A DNA stretch of 64,000 bases. Source: Desulfuromonas sp. TF (lineage in GTDB: Bacteria > Desulfobacterota > Desulfuromonadia > Desulfuromonadales > ATBO01). Below the pieces are notes generated by a model that saw nothing but the letters and a program-made list of their open reading frames with translations, made no database searches and was not told the origin of the DNA. The position numbers and the translations under genes are program-made. This document shows positions 30,503 to 41,153 of this stretch, in pieces (position 1 is the first letter of the stretch; each line of letters starts with the position of its first letter). The stretch covers positions 243,167 through 307,166 of the forward strand of contig NZ_KI421413.1 of the NCBI RefSeq assembly GCF_000472285.1, read 5' to 3'.

Positions 30503-31900
30503 ATGCGCTACATGAGTACCCGCGGCCAGGTCCGTGGCATACCTTTCAAGGACGCTGTCATGATGGGCCTTGCCGACGACGGCGGACTTCTGCTGCCGGA
30601 ATCGATTCCTGCCCTATCTCCCGGCGACATCGAGGCGCTGGAGAAGCTGGCCTACCCGGAACTGGCCTTTCAGATCATTTCCCTTTTCGCCTCCGACATT
30701 CCCTCTGCGGACCTCAAAGGTCTCATCGAGCGTTCCTACAGCACCTTCACCCATCCCGAGGTCACTCCCGTCAGCCATCAGGACGGAGTGTACATCCTCG
30801 AACTCTTCCACGGCCCCACCCTGGCTTTCAAAGACGTTGCGCTGCAGTTTCTCGGGAATCTTTTCGAATATCTTCTCAATGAGCGCGGCGAGAAGATGAA
30901 TATCGTCGGAGCCACCTCAGGGGATACGGGCAGCGCCGCCATCTACGGTGTCCGGGGAAAAGAGAACATCAACATCTTCATTCTACATCCTCACCAACGG
31001 GTTTCACCGGTTCAGGAAATGCAGATGACCACGGTTCTCGACCCCAATGTCCATAATCTGGCAATTCAAGGATCCTTTGATGATGGCCAACGCATCGTCA
31101 AGGAAATCTTTGGCGATCTCGAGTTCAAGTCACGCCTTTCGCTTGGCGCGGTCAATTCCATCAATTGGGCCCGCGTTCTTGCGCAGATCGTCTATTATTT
31201 CTACGCTTGGGGCCGGGTGCGTCGCCAGACCGGCTGCAACAGTCTCTATTTTTCCGTTCCGACCGGCAATTTCGGTGACATATTCGCCGGCTACATCGCC
31301 AAGCGCATGGGGCTGCCGATCCGCCGTCTGGTGCTGGCCACCAACGAGAACAATATCCTGTCCCGATTCGTCCGCAACGGCGATTATTCCACCGGCAATG
31401 TTGTGGAGACTCTCTCCCCATCCATGGATATCCAGGTAGCCAGCAATTTCGAACGCTATCTCTTCTATCTCTACGGCGGCAACTCCGAAAGAGTTGCGGC
31501 GGCAATGGAATCCTTCAGCCGCGACGGAAGACTGAGCTTTTCTAAAGAGGAAATGGCCGAAGTGGGGAACGATTTTCTTTCCCAGACGGTGGACAGGGAC
31601 CAGACCATCGATACCATCCGGAGTTTCCACGCCCTCACCGGCTATATCCTCGACCCCCATACCGCAGTCGGAATCAAGGCTGGTCGGGATCTTTCGGGTG
31701 GCGAAGCTCCGGTGGTCTGCCTGGCCACTGCGCATCCGGCCAAATTCGGAGAAGCCGTACGCTCGGCCATCGGCCGTGAGCCTGAAATCCCACCTTCGCT
31801 GGCAGGCATCGAGGCGCTGGAGAGGCGCTGCGAGATCATCGACGCCGATACCGAGGCAGTCAAAAAGTATGTGGAAAGGAAAACCGTCATTGGTCATTAG
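30503..31900 (+). CDS. thrC: Threonine synthase
   Basis: PLP enzyme converting O-phosphohomoserine to threonine. The 465 residues belong to the longer E. coli/yeast-like class. N-terminal MRYMSTRG; the PLP lysine is in HGPTLAFKDVALQFLG; then GATSGDTGSAAIYG, the phosphate-binding PTGNFGDIFAGY, and a C-terminal AHPAKF. It stands alone between maeB and the convergent glnA; no hom or thrB neighbour is present. The final codons run into a tandem gtcattg/gtcatta repeat. Confidence 0.95.
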   Translation: MRYMSTRGQVRGIPFKDAVMMGLADDGGLLLPESIPALSPGDIEALEKLAYPELAFQIISLFASDIPSADLKGLIERSYSTFTHPEVTPVSHQDGVYILELFHGPTLAFKDVALQFLGNLFEYLLNERGEKMNIVGATSGDTGSAAIYGVRGKENINIFILHPHQRVSPVQEMQMTTVLDPNVHNLAIQGSFDDGQRIVKEIFGDLEFKSRLSLGAVNSINWARVLAQIVYYFYAWGRVRRQTGCNSLYFSVPTGNFGDIFAGYIAKRMGLPIRRLVLATNENNILSRFVRNGDYSTGNVVETLSPSMDIQVASNFERYLFYLYGGNSERVAAAMESFSRDGRLSFSKEEMAEVGNDFLSQTVDRDQTIDTIRSFHALTGYILDPHTAVGIKAGRDLSGGEAPVVCLATAHPAKFGEAVRSAIGREPEIPPSLAGIEALERRCEIIDADTEAVKKYVERKTVIGH

Positions 31901-31950
31901 TTAAACCGTCATTGGTCAATGGTTGTAACAAATGACAAATTACAAATGAC
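31889..31950. repeat. GTCATTG/ACAAATG heptamer repeats
   Basis: It starts in the last codons of thrC: gtcattg gtcatta, then cgtcatt ggtcaat, followed by inverted words acaaatg acaaatt acaaatg. It lies directly before the thrC/glnA terminator and could form a stem with itself. Confidence 0.7.
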
Positions 31951-32000
31951 GCCATAAACGAAAAAGCCCCCGATTTCTCGGGGGCTTTTTCGTTTATGGC
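31951..32000. terminator. Perfect 50-base bidirectional terminator between thrC and glnA
   Basis: Two exactly complementary 23-base arms (31951-31973 and 31978-32000) around the loop TTTC. The core is AAAAAGCCCCCGA / TCGGGGGCTTTTT with further pairing GCCATAAACG / CGTTTATGGC outside it. It sits between convergent genes and has A- and T-runs on both sides, so it can serve thrC and glnA. Confidence 0.92.
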
Positions 32001-32011
32001 TTGACGATTAT

Positions 32012-33421
<1,410 letters not shown>

Positions 33422-33502
33422 TGCGATCTCCTTTGACAAATTGTATGAAACGGCTCCTTGAAAGGCGCCGGGTTAGGGTTATAAATCAATCGGGATTTAA
33501 TC

Positions 33503-34230
<728 letters not shown>

Positions 34231-35898
34231 ATGGGTAGCAGTAAATTCACCATCCTTGTCGTAGACGACAGCCCGACCCAACTGGCCATGGTGCAGGATA
34301 CCCTGGAAAAAGAGGGGTTCAATGTCGAAACGGCGCAGGATGGCGTCGAGGCCATCAACAAGGTTTATCACTCTCCCCCCAGCCTGATCCTCTCGGATGT
34401 CATGATGCCCGAGCTTAACGGGTATCACCTCTGCCGCCTGCTGAAGAACGACCCGCGTACAGCCCATATCCCGATCATTCTCCTCACAAACCTGACCGAA
34501 CGCCACGACCGGTTCTGGGGAGAGAACGCCGGGGCAGACCTTTACCTGGAAAAAAGCGGTGATCTGACTCCCATTCTGGAAGCAATGGACTCCATGCTGC
34601 CGGCGAGGCATCCGAGGACGGACGATGTTACCGCTTCCGGACAGGATGTTAACGGCGCCGACATCCGCTCCCGGATTACAGACATCCTGGACCGCCTGCT
34701 CTATGAATCGACCATCTCCAATGAGATCCTAAAACTCACGGGTCTGGCGCATGATACCGATCTTCTGGCCGCGGAATTTCTCACTTTCCTCTCCGTCATC
34801 AGTCCTCACAGCACCGCCGGGCTTCTTCTAAAAGACGGACGCGACAAATTCGTTCTGTGCATAAGGACCAATGATCCGATTCCGGAGGCGTTAATTGCCC
34901 AGGCCAAGGCTCAGATCCTCAGACAGGCCGGGTTGGAGGAGAACGGTCCCCACTTGATCCGCTACCTGCTGCCGGAACATCTTGAGACGCCCCGCCAGGA
35001 AGAACCGGGTCATGAATTTCATACTCTCAGGGTCCTTCCGATCGTGGACGGTGGTGAATTTCTTGCCTCGATAACACTTTTCGACCGAAGAAAAAAACAT
35101 CTTTCCAGCGGCACCCTGCACGCGCTGAACGTCGCCGCCGACCGTTTTCTCATCGTCTGCCGATATCTACGTAAATTCAAGGAGACAGAGGACGTCAAGG
35201 CGGATTTCGTATCGATGCTGGTCCATGACATGCGCTCCCCTCTCACCAGCATCAGAGGATATAACGACGTCCTTGCCGAGGGAATTCTCGGCAGCATCAC
35301 CGAAGAGCAGAGAGGCGCCTTTAAAAATATCAAAAACGGATGCGATCAATTGCTGTTTCTGATCGAGGATATTCTCGATCTTTCAAAACTGGAAGCGGGG
35401 AAAATGCAGCTGCACCCGTGTCCTCTCTCCATCCTCCCAATAGTGGAACGGGCGGCCGCGGGCCTGTCCATGCAACTCAAGGATAAAAATCTCTTCGTCT
35501 GCCTCGATATCCCCAGAGATCTTCCCTATGTCATGGCCGACGGAAAACAGCTCTCACGTGTTCTGACCAATCTGCTGACCAACGCAGTCAAATTTTCTCC
35601 TCAGGCCGGAAGGATTACCCTGAGCGCCCGCCATGAAACCAACTGCAGGGGGCAGAAGGACTGCCTCGTGATCAGCGTCTCCGACGAGGGTCCCGGCATT
35701 CCCCTCAATCAGCAGAAAAAGCTCTTTATCCGATATCAGCAGATCAACACCGGCAACATATTCCGCAAAGGTACCGGCCTGGGGCTCGCCATCTGCAAAG
35801 AAATCATCCACCTGCACGGCGGAGATGTCTGGGTGGAAAGCCCGATCAAGAATAACAAAGGCAGCCGATTTTCCTTCTCCCTTCCTCTCGCTCCCTGA
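34231..35898 (+). CDS. Receiver-histidine kinase hybrid
   Basis: Soluble 555-residue signalling protein. Residues 5-120 are a receiver with Asp56 (LILSDVMMPELNG) and a conserved Thr/Lys set. Residues about 140-300 are a GAF-like sensory linker with no membrane helix. The HisKA domain has His332 in LVHDMRSPLTSIRGY, followed by a HATPase_c domain with LLTNAVKFSPQAG (N box), SDEGPGIPL (G1) and GTGLGLAICKEIIHLHGG (G2). An N-terminal receiver suggests it is itself a target in a phosphorelay. No cognate response regulator is adjacent; the output is unknown. Confidence 0.92.
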   Translation: MGSSKFTILVVDDSPTQLAMVQDTLEKEGFNVETAQDGVEAINKVYHSPPSLILSDVMMPELNGYHLCRLLKNDPRTAHIPIILLTNLTERHDRFWGENAGADLYLEKSGDLTPILEAMDSMLPARHPRTDDVTASGQDVNGADIRSRITDILDRLLYESTISNEILKLTGLAHDTDLLAAEFLTFLSVISPHSTAGLLLKDGRDKFVLCIRTNDPIPEALIAQAKAQILRQAGLEENGPHLIRYLLPEHLETPRQEEPGHEFHTLRVLPIVDGGEFLASITLFDRRKKHLSSGTLHALNVAADRFLIVCRYLRKFKETEDVKADFVSMLVHDMRSPLTSIRGYNDVLAEGILGSITEEQRGAFKNIKNGCDQLLFLIEDILDLSKLEAGKMQLHPCPLSILPIVERAAAGLSMQLKDKNLFVCLDIPRDLPYVMADGKQLSRVLTNLLTNAVKFSPQAGRITLSARHETNCRGQKDCLVISVSDEGPGIPLNQQKKLFIRYQQINTGNIFRKGTGLGLAICKEIIHLHGGDVWVESPIKNNKGSRFSFSLPLAP

Positions 35899-35931
35899 CC
35901 CTGCTCCTCACTCCTCACTCCTCACGATCCT
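35899..35931. repeat. CTCCTCA heptamers at the 3' end of the carbamate kinase gene
   Basis: ctcctca three times in tandem. It overlaps the last codons and stop of the carbamate kinase gene, so the repeat supplies the C-terminal Ser-Glu-Glu and the stop. Confidence 0.7.
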
Positions 35932-36867
35932 CGTTCCCGTCTTCCCTTCCAGGGCCTCGCCGAGGCGCTCGGGAAGCGTGATCAGCACCTCTTCCCCGCC
36001 CGCTTCAAGAAATTCGATGGCAGCCTCAATCTTGGGGCCCATGCTGCCGGGAGGAAATTCGCCGGCGGTCAGCAGTTCCCGGGCGGTCGCAACTCTCATG
36101 AATGACAGAGGCTTTTCGTCCGGTTGTCGGAAATCGGCATATACGTATTCCACGGCCGTCAGGATGATCAACCGGCGGGCCCCTAGAGTTTTCGCCAGCA
36201 GGGCGGAGGCAAGATCCTTATCGATGACCGCCTCGATCCCGCGCGTGGCGCCATTCTCCTGCCGAATCACAGGTATTCCTCCGCCGCCCGCAGCAATCAC
36301 CACGACTCCATGTTCCAACAGAATGCGGATCGCTTCCAATTCCATCACTTCCACCGGTCGGGGTGAAGCCACGACCCGCCGATAGCCGCGACCGGCATCC
36401 TCGATCAAGAACCATTCCTTTTCCCGGCGCAATTTTTCCGCTTCAGCGCCTGAATAAAAGGGCCCGATTGGTTTGGAGGGTGTAATGAAACCCGGATCTT
36501 CGGGATCGACCAGGACCTGAGTCACCAGGCTCACGACCTGGCGGTTCACCCCATGACGGCGCAGTTCATTGGCAAGAGTCTGCTGGATAAGATATCCGAC
36601 GCCCCCTTCCGAATCGGCGTCACAGACATCCAGCGGCATGGGAGGGACCATGTCTCCCGCCGCCTCGTTCTGCAGCAGCAGATGACCGACGATCGGACCG
36701 TTGCCGTGGGTGATCAGCAGAGACCAGCCCTGATTCAGCAGGAGAGGAAGGAAAGCGACCGATTCGCGGATGTGTCGCTGCTGTTCCCCGACATCTCCTC
36801 GTTCCCCTTGGCGGATCAGAGAATTCCCCCCCAGTGCCACCACGGCAATCGGTGCTTTTTCAGCCAT
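35908..36867 (-). CDS. arcC: Carbamate kinase
   Basis: Amino-acid-kinase family enzyme, carbamoyl phosphate + ADP to carbamate + ATP (or the reverse). 319 residues from ATG 36867, preceded by AAGGAGGGTGG. Motifs: VVALGGNSLIR, LLITHGNGPIVGHLL, AAGGGGIPVI and a lysine-rich IDKDLASALLA region. No arginine deiminase or ornithine carbamoyltransferase gene is present, so this is not an arginine-fermentation operon. It overlaps the upstream GTPase-like gene by 8 bases. The last residues are encoded by a heptamer repeat. Confidence 0.93.
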   Translation of the reverse strand: MAEKAPIAVVALGGNSLIRQGERGDVGEQQRHIRESVAFLPLLLNQGWSLLITHGNGPIVGHLLLQNEAAGDMVPPMPLDVCDADSEGGVGYLIQQTLANELRRHGVNRQVVSLVTQVLVDPEDPGFITPSKPIGPFYSGAEAEKLRREKEWFLIEDAGRGYRRVVASPRPVEVMELEAIRILLEHGVVVIAAGGGGIPVIRQENGATRGIEAVIDKDLASALLAKTLGARRLIILTAVEYVYADFRQPDEKPLSFMRVATARELLTAGEFPPGSMGPKIEAAIEFLEAGGEEVLITLPERLGEALEGKTGTRIVRSEE

Positions 36868-38215
36868 CCACCCTCCTTGGCTTTTCCCATCGGGAGAGGA
36901 ATTTTCGAACCGCCTCCTTAATGGGCTCACCCTCCTTCTCCCGGAATTCATAGGTTACCCTTACGACGGGCCGGGAGAGTTTCAGGATGGATGCCAGATC
37001 CACGGGACTGGCCGAAAGGACAAGATCGCAGGGCACGGCCTCCAGAGTCTTGCGCAGATCTTCCAGCTGGGCTTCGCTGTACCCCATGGCCGGAACCACC
37101 AGCTTGAGATGAGGATATTCCTCATAGGTTTCCAGCAGGCTCCCTGCGGCAAAGGGTCGCGGTTCGATTATCTTCGCAGAAAACCGGCGCGCCGCGACAA
37201 TCCCGGCGCCAAATTCCATTCCGCCGTGGGTAAGAGTCGGGCCATCCTCGACCACGACTACTTTTTTTCCCTTGATGAGCGGCGGATCGTCCACATCTAT
37301 GTCTAGATCCCCCTGCACGATCAGGGCTTCGGGGTTGAATCGGGCAACGTTTTCCCGCACCGCGTACAGATCCTTTTCGTCCGCTTCACCGGTCTTGGAG
37401 AGGACGATGATCCCGGCCCGCAGAAGATTGACAAGGCCGGGGTAGTACGAAGATTCGTGCCCGGAACGACAGGGGTCGACCAGAACGAATTCCAGGCCGG
37501 GCCGGATGAAGGGCAAATCGTTGTTGCCCCCGTCCCAGATGAGAACATCTCCTTCTTCTTCGGCCATGGCCAGGATCCGCTGATAATCGATTCCTGAAAA
37601 AAGGGGTACACCCATGCGGATGAGGGACTCGAATTCCTCTCTCTCTTCGATGGTGGACTCGTATCTGTCCAGGTCGTCGAGGTCGAGAAACCGCTGAGCG
37701 CTCCGGATGTCGAGACGGCCATATGCCATGGGATGCCTGATGACCGCGGGGCGTCGGCCCATCTTCTGCAGGGTCCGGCAGAGATATCGCGTAAGCGGAC
37801 TTTTACCGCAGCCGGTCCGGACCGCGCAGACGGAGATGACCGGAAGCGATGAATCGAGCATCGTCAGGGCGGAGCCCACGAGCCGAAAGTCCGGTCCGAG
37901 GGCGAGAACGAGGGACGCGGTCTCCATAACCCTTTGATGAGAAAGGTCGCTGTAGGCGAGGATCACTTCGTCCACTGCGCCCCGGCGGATCAGCTCAGGC
38001 ATCTCCTTTTCGGGAACGATCGGAATACCACCGGGGTAAAGGGGGCCCGCCAGCGATTCTGGATAGCGGCGCCCGTTCTGAAAGGGAATCTGCGCCACGG
38101 TGAAGGCAATCACCCGGGTTCCTGGTTCGTCGCGGAACAGGACGTTGAAATTATGGAAATCCCGTCCCCCGGCGCCCATGATGATGATCCGCTTGCGGTG
38201 TTCCGTTTTGCTCAT
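36860..38215 (-). CDS. Cyclic 2,3-diphosphoglycerate synthetase-like GTPase
   Basis: 451-residue P-loop protein resembling the COG2403 family that includes the archaeal cyclic 2,3-diphosphoglycerate synthetase. The N-terminal Rossmann-like part starts RIIIMGAGGRDFHNFNVLFR. A P-loop-like segment, VCAVRTGCGKSPLTRYL, is at about residue 130, with LIWDGGNNDLPF and GPTLTHGGM later. Genes of this family are repeatedly seen beside carbamate kinase. Bacterial members have no settled function, so the archaeal name is only a similarity. It overlaps arcC by 8 bases, so the two are translationally coupled. Confidence 0.8.
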   Translation of the reverse strand: MSKTEHRKRIIIMGAGGRDFHNFNVLFRDEPGTRVIAFTVAQIPFQNGRRYPESLAGPLYPGGIPIVPEKEMPELIRRGAVDEVILAYSDLSHQRVMETASLVLALGPDFRLVGSALTMLDSSLPVISVCAVRTGCGKSPLTRYLCRTLQKMGRRPAVIRHPMAYGRLDIRSAQRFLDLDDLDRYESTIEEREEFESLIRMGVPLFSGIDYQRILAMAEEEGDVLIWDGGNNDLPFIRPGLEFVLVDPCRSGHESSYYPGLVNLLRAGIIVLSKTGEADEKDLYAVRENVARFNPEALIVQGDLDIDVDDPPLIKGKKVVVVEDGPTLTHGGMEFGAGIVAARRFSAKIIEPRPFAAGSLLETYEEYPHLKLVVPAMGYSEAQLEDLRKTLEAVPCDLVLSASPVDLASILKLSRPVVRVTYEFREKEGEPIKEAVRKFLSRWEKPRRVDG

Positions 38216-38235
38216 GACGGGGCTGTCGAAACCTT

Positions 38236-38296
38236 AAATTCGCCGGTCCCGGCCGGCAGCCGGGATACTTTCTTTACCGGTCTAAAGAAAGTATCC
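38236..38296 (+). repeat. Interspersed repeat, copy B
   Basis: It starts AATTCGCCGGTCCCGGCCGG, then CAGCCGGGATACTTTCTTT, nearly identical to copy A at 13918-13994 (inverted). Here the end forms a perfect 14-base stem, GGATACTTTCTTTA / TAAAGAAAGTATCC, with loop CCGGTC (38263-38296). It lies upstream of the GTPase-like gene. The AAAGAAAGG that follows is a motif I associate with a widespread bacterial intergenic repeat. Confidence 0.75.
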
Positions 38297-38473
38297 AAAG
38301 AAAGGACACTGCGCTGCGCTGGGCATTACTGTCGCCGTCGGCTGTGACTCTTTTCACTTATTGTAATCGGATAAATCATAGAACACTACGTCTCCGTTGA
38401 TCCTCCATCTGCCAACGAGGGGTGTTACATAACCGTTTTCCTGGCTATTGCAAAAGAAGGCTGTTCTTGATTT

Positions 38474-38512
38474 GAACCTTGAACCTTGAACCTCACGGAA
38501 CCTCAATCTGCG
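38474..38512. repeat. TGAACCT heptamers at the 3' end of the aldehyde dehydrogenase gene
   Basis: tgaacct occurs three times in tandem at 38473-38493, followed by a degenerate cacggaacct copy inside the last codons of the dehydrogenase gene. Confidence 0.6.
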
Positions 38513-39986
38513 CCTTCTGCAACCGCCCGCTGTAGTCGCGGTAGATGGTTTTGATTCGGGAAAAGAAATCGATCGCCCCCATACGGCCGCCGACCTCCGG
38601 ATGTCCGGACCCGGAATGCTTGAAACCTCCGAAGGGGAGCTGGATCTCGGCGCCGATGGTGCTGGCGTTAATGTAGACCAGCCCTGTTTCGATCTCCCGC
38701 TCGGCTTTCGCCGCCAGATTCGCGTTGCCCGTGTAGATGGAAGCGGACAGTCCGAAACGGGTTCCGTTGACGAGACGGACCCCCTCCTCGAAAGAGCAGC
38801 AGCGGATGACCGACACCACCGGGCCGAAAATCTCCTCCTGGGCGATGCGCATCTCCGGAGAAACCCGAGAGAAGATCGTCGGCTCGACAAAGTACCCTTC
38901 CGCGAGCGTCCCTTCGGCCGCCCTGCCGCCTCCGATCTGCAGATAAGCTCCTTCCTCCCGGCCGATGCGGATATAGTCGAGAACCTTCTTCAGACCCCGT
39001 TCGTTGATCAGCGGTCCGACATCGGTCTCTTTTTTCAGCCCGTCGCCGAGGCTGAGCCGCCTCGCAGCATTGACCAGCATCTCCAGGAAACGATCGTGGA
39101 CCCCTTCGTGGACAACGATCCGGCTCGCAGCCGTGCAGCGTTGCCCTGCGGTGCCGAATCCTCCCCAGAGCACACCTTCGAGGGCCAGATCGAGGTCGGC
39201 GTCGTCCATGATCATAATAGCATTCTTGCCTCCCATCTCGACAGCTATGGGCCGGTGCCGCCGCGCCGCCAGGGATTCCAGCTTCTCACCCACAGCGCAG
39301 GAACCGGTGAAGGAGATGCCGTCGATCCCGTCATGCTGCACCAGTGACTCTCCGACCAGTTCCCCCTCCCCGGCCACCAGATTGAGAACCCCGGGGGGCA
39401 GTCCGGCCTCCTCCAGGATTTCCACCAAGCGAACGGCGCACAGGGGCGCATCGGACGAAGGCTTGAATACGGCGGTGTTGCCACAGATCAGGGCTGAAAA
39501 GATCTTCCAGGAAGGGATGGCGATGGGAAAATTCCACGGGGTGATCAGGGCGAAGACCCCATGAGGAACGCGGATCGATTTGCAGTCCTTGTCAGGCAGC
39601 TCCGAAGGGGTCGTCTCTCCGATCAGGCGCCTCCCCTCTCCGGCCATGTAATAGGCCAGATCCACCGCCTCCTGCACATCCCCCAGCCCTTCGGGAAGCA
39701 CTTTCCCCATCTCCCGGGTCACCAGTTTCCCGAGTTCATCCTTGCGTCCAAGAAGCATTTCAGCAGCCCGGAAGAGAATCTCACCGCGCCGGGGAGCCGG
39801 TGTCAGGCGCCATCCGGCATAGGCCTTCCTCGACGCCTCCACCGCCCGGTCGACATCCTCCCGCCCGGAAAGGGGATAGCGGGCAACAACGTCGGTCGTA
39901 CAGGCAGGGTTGAGGCTTTCCCCGTATTTCCCGGAAGCAGGCTTGACCCACTTTCCGCCGATAAAATTACCGATTTCCACCGTCAT
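38493..39986 (-). CDS. NAD(P)-dependent aldehyde dehydrogenase
   Basis: 497-residue ALDH-superfamily enzyme oxidising an aldehyde to its acid. It has the coenzyme-binding ITPWNFPIAIPSWK and FTGSCAVGEKL, the general base in VEMGGKNAIMI, catalytic Cys in FGTAGQRCTAASRIVV, and EEIFGPVVSV. The FGTAGQRCTA context is shared with ALDH7-like and semialdehyde dehydrogenases, but the substrate cannot be fixed. The ATG has GAGGAGG at 8 bases. It lies upstream of the GTPase-arcC pair in the same direction, but a 277-base gap with a repeat hairpin separates them. Confidence 0.93.
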   Translation of the reverse strand: MTVEIGNFIGGKWVKPASGKYGESLNPACTTDVVARYPLSGREDVDRAVEASRKAYAGWRLTPAPRRGEILFRAAEMLLGRKDELGKLVTREMGKVLPEGLGDVQEAVDLAYYMAGEGRRLIGETTPSELPDKDCKSIRVPHGVFALITPWNFPIAIPSWKIFSALICGNTAVFKPSSDAPLCAVRLVEILEEAGLPPGVLNLVAGEGELVGESLVQHDGIDGISFTGSCAVGEKLESLAARRHRPIAVEMGGKNAIMIMDDADLDLALEGVLWGGFGTAGQRCTAASRIVVHEGVHDRFLEMLVNAARRLSLGDGLKKETDVGPLINERGLKKVLDYIRIGREEGAYLQIGGGRAAEGTLAEGYFVEPTIFSRVSPEMRIAQEEIFGPVVSVIRCCSFEEGVRLVNGTRFGLSASIYTGNANLAAKAEREIETGLVYINASTIGAEIQLPFGGFKHSGSGHPEVGGRMGAIDFFSRIKTIYRDYSGRLQKAQIEVP

Positions 39987-40013
39987 GGCTACCTCCTCGG
40001 AAAACCCTGATTT

Positions 40014-40092
40014 ACTACAGAGCCAGAGATAACATAGAGATAAGATGTTGATTCCAAATCTTTTCTCTGTGACTCTGTATCTCTGTGGTGAG
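40014..40092. repeat. Imperfect hairpin built of ACAGAG/CTCTGT words
   Basis: Left half ctacagagccagagataa and catagagataag; right half tctctgtgactctgtatctctgtgg. The short word CTCTGT recurs every 8 bases in the right half and its complement in the left. It lies between divergent aldehyde dehydrogenase and lpxA genes. Confidence 0.65.
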
Positions 40093-40263
40093 AATGGCTT
40101 TTTGCGATTCCATTTCCTTCAGGATATCAAATGGGGAAGCTGTTTCAACGGGTTGAGCCCTTGCAGAAAACCTTGCAGAAAACCCTTGAACGGAGATTGA
40201 GGATGAGGCAATATGTGCGGGCCCTGATGATCCTGATCTGCGTGCATCCGCCAAGGAGAACCC

Positions 40264-41055
40264 ATGCCCGAGATTCATCCCACCGCTTTCGTTCACCCCA
40301 CGGCTCAACTTGCCGAAGGAGTAGAGGTCGGACCCCAAGCCTTTATCGACGCCGATGTCGTCATCGGGCCAGGAAGCCGCATTCAGCACGGCGCCCATAT
40401 CGCCCGCTGGACCACCTTGGGCGCCGATAATGTCGTCTATCCCGGCGCCGTCATCGGCCACGACCCCCAGGACATAGGGTACCATGGTGAAAAGGCCTAT
40501 ACCGTCATCGGCGACGGGAATGTCATGCGAGAGGGGTTTACCGTCAACCGCGGCAATCGCGAAGGAACCTCAACCGTCATCGGCAGCCGCAACTACTTCA
40601 TGATCAACAGCCATGTCGCGCACAACTGCATCATCGGCGACAATGTCATCCTGGTCAACGGGGCCCTTCTAGCCGGTCATGTCGAGGTGGGAGACCGGGC
40701 CATCATCTCGGGCAACTGTCAGGTTCACCAGTTCGTGCGCATCGGATCCTTCGCCATGATGCGCGGCGGCTCCGGCGCGGTCAAGGACATCCCTCCCTTC
40801 TGCGTCAACGACGGGCTCAGCTGGATTCGCGCCATCAATGCCATCGGTCTGAAACGCAACGGTTTCGACCATCAGCGGATCCGCGCCGTCAAGGAGGCCT
40901 TCAAGGTGATTTTCCGCTCTGAACTGGGTCTGGAAAAAGCTCTGGAAAAAGTGGAGAGAGATCTGGAAGTGACAGCTGACGTGCGCCGGATGATCGAATT
41001 CATCCGCTCCAGCAAAAGAGGGATCGGCAGCGGACGGGGTTCGAGCCGGGAGTGA
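40264..41055 (+). CDS. lpxA: UDP-N-acetylglucosamine acyltransferase
   Basis: First acylation step of lipid A synthesis in the cytosol. 263 residues of left-handed beta-helix hexapeptide repeats (for example IHPTAFVHPTAQLAEGVEVG, VIGPGSRIQHGAHI), the catalytic His in INSHVAHNCIIGDN, and a helical C-terminal domain with SELGLEKALEKVERDL. AAGGAG lies 6 bases before ATG 40264. It is normally found in lpxD-fabZ-lpxA-lpxB; here it is alone, so it may be a relocated or second copy. The Arg/Ser/Gly-rich tail is atypical. Confidence 0.93.
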   Translation: MPEIHPTAFVHPTAQLAEGVEVGPQAFIDADVVIGPGSRIQHGAHIARWTTLGADNVVYPGAVIGHDPQDIGYHGEKAYTVIGDGNVMREGFTVNRGNREGTSTVIGSRNYFMINSHVAHNCIIGDNVILVNGALLAGHVEVGDRAIISGNCQVHQFVRIGSFAMMRGGSGAVKDIPPFCVNDGLSWIRAINAIGLKRNGFDHQRIRAVKEAFKVIFRSELGLEKALEKVERDLEVTADVRRMIEFIRSSKRGIGSGRGSSRE

Positions 41056-41063
41056 TGGGGCAA

Positions 41064-41098
41064 GGTTAAAGGTTAAAGGTTCAAGGTTTTAAAATCAA
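41064..41098. repeat. AAGGTTA heptamers after lpxA
   Basis: Tandem aaggtta aaggtta aaggttc aaggttt starting 8 bases after the lpxA stop. A single further copy of the same word lies near 41153. Confidence 0.7.
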
Positions 41099-41153
41099 GA
41101 GAAGCTTTCGTTCGCAATAGCCGGCCTGGACAGGCGAATTTAAAGATCCCGGT

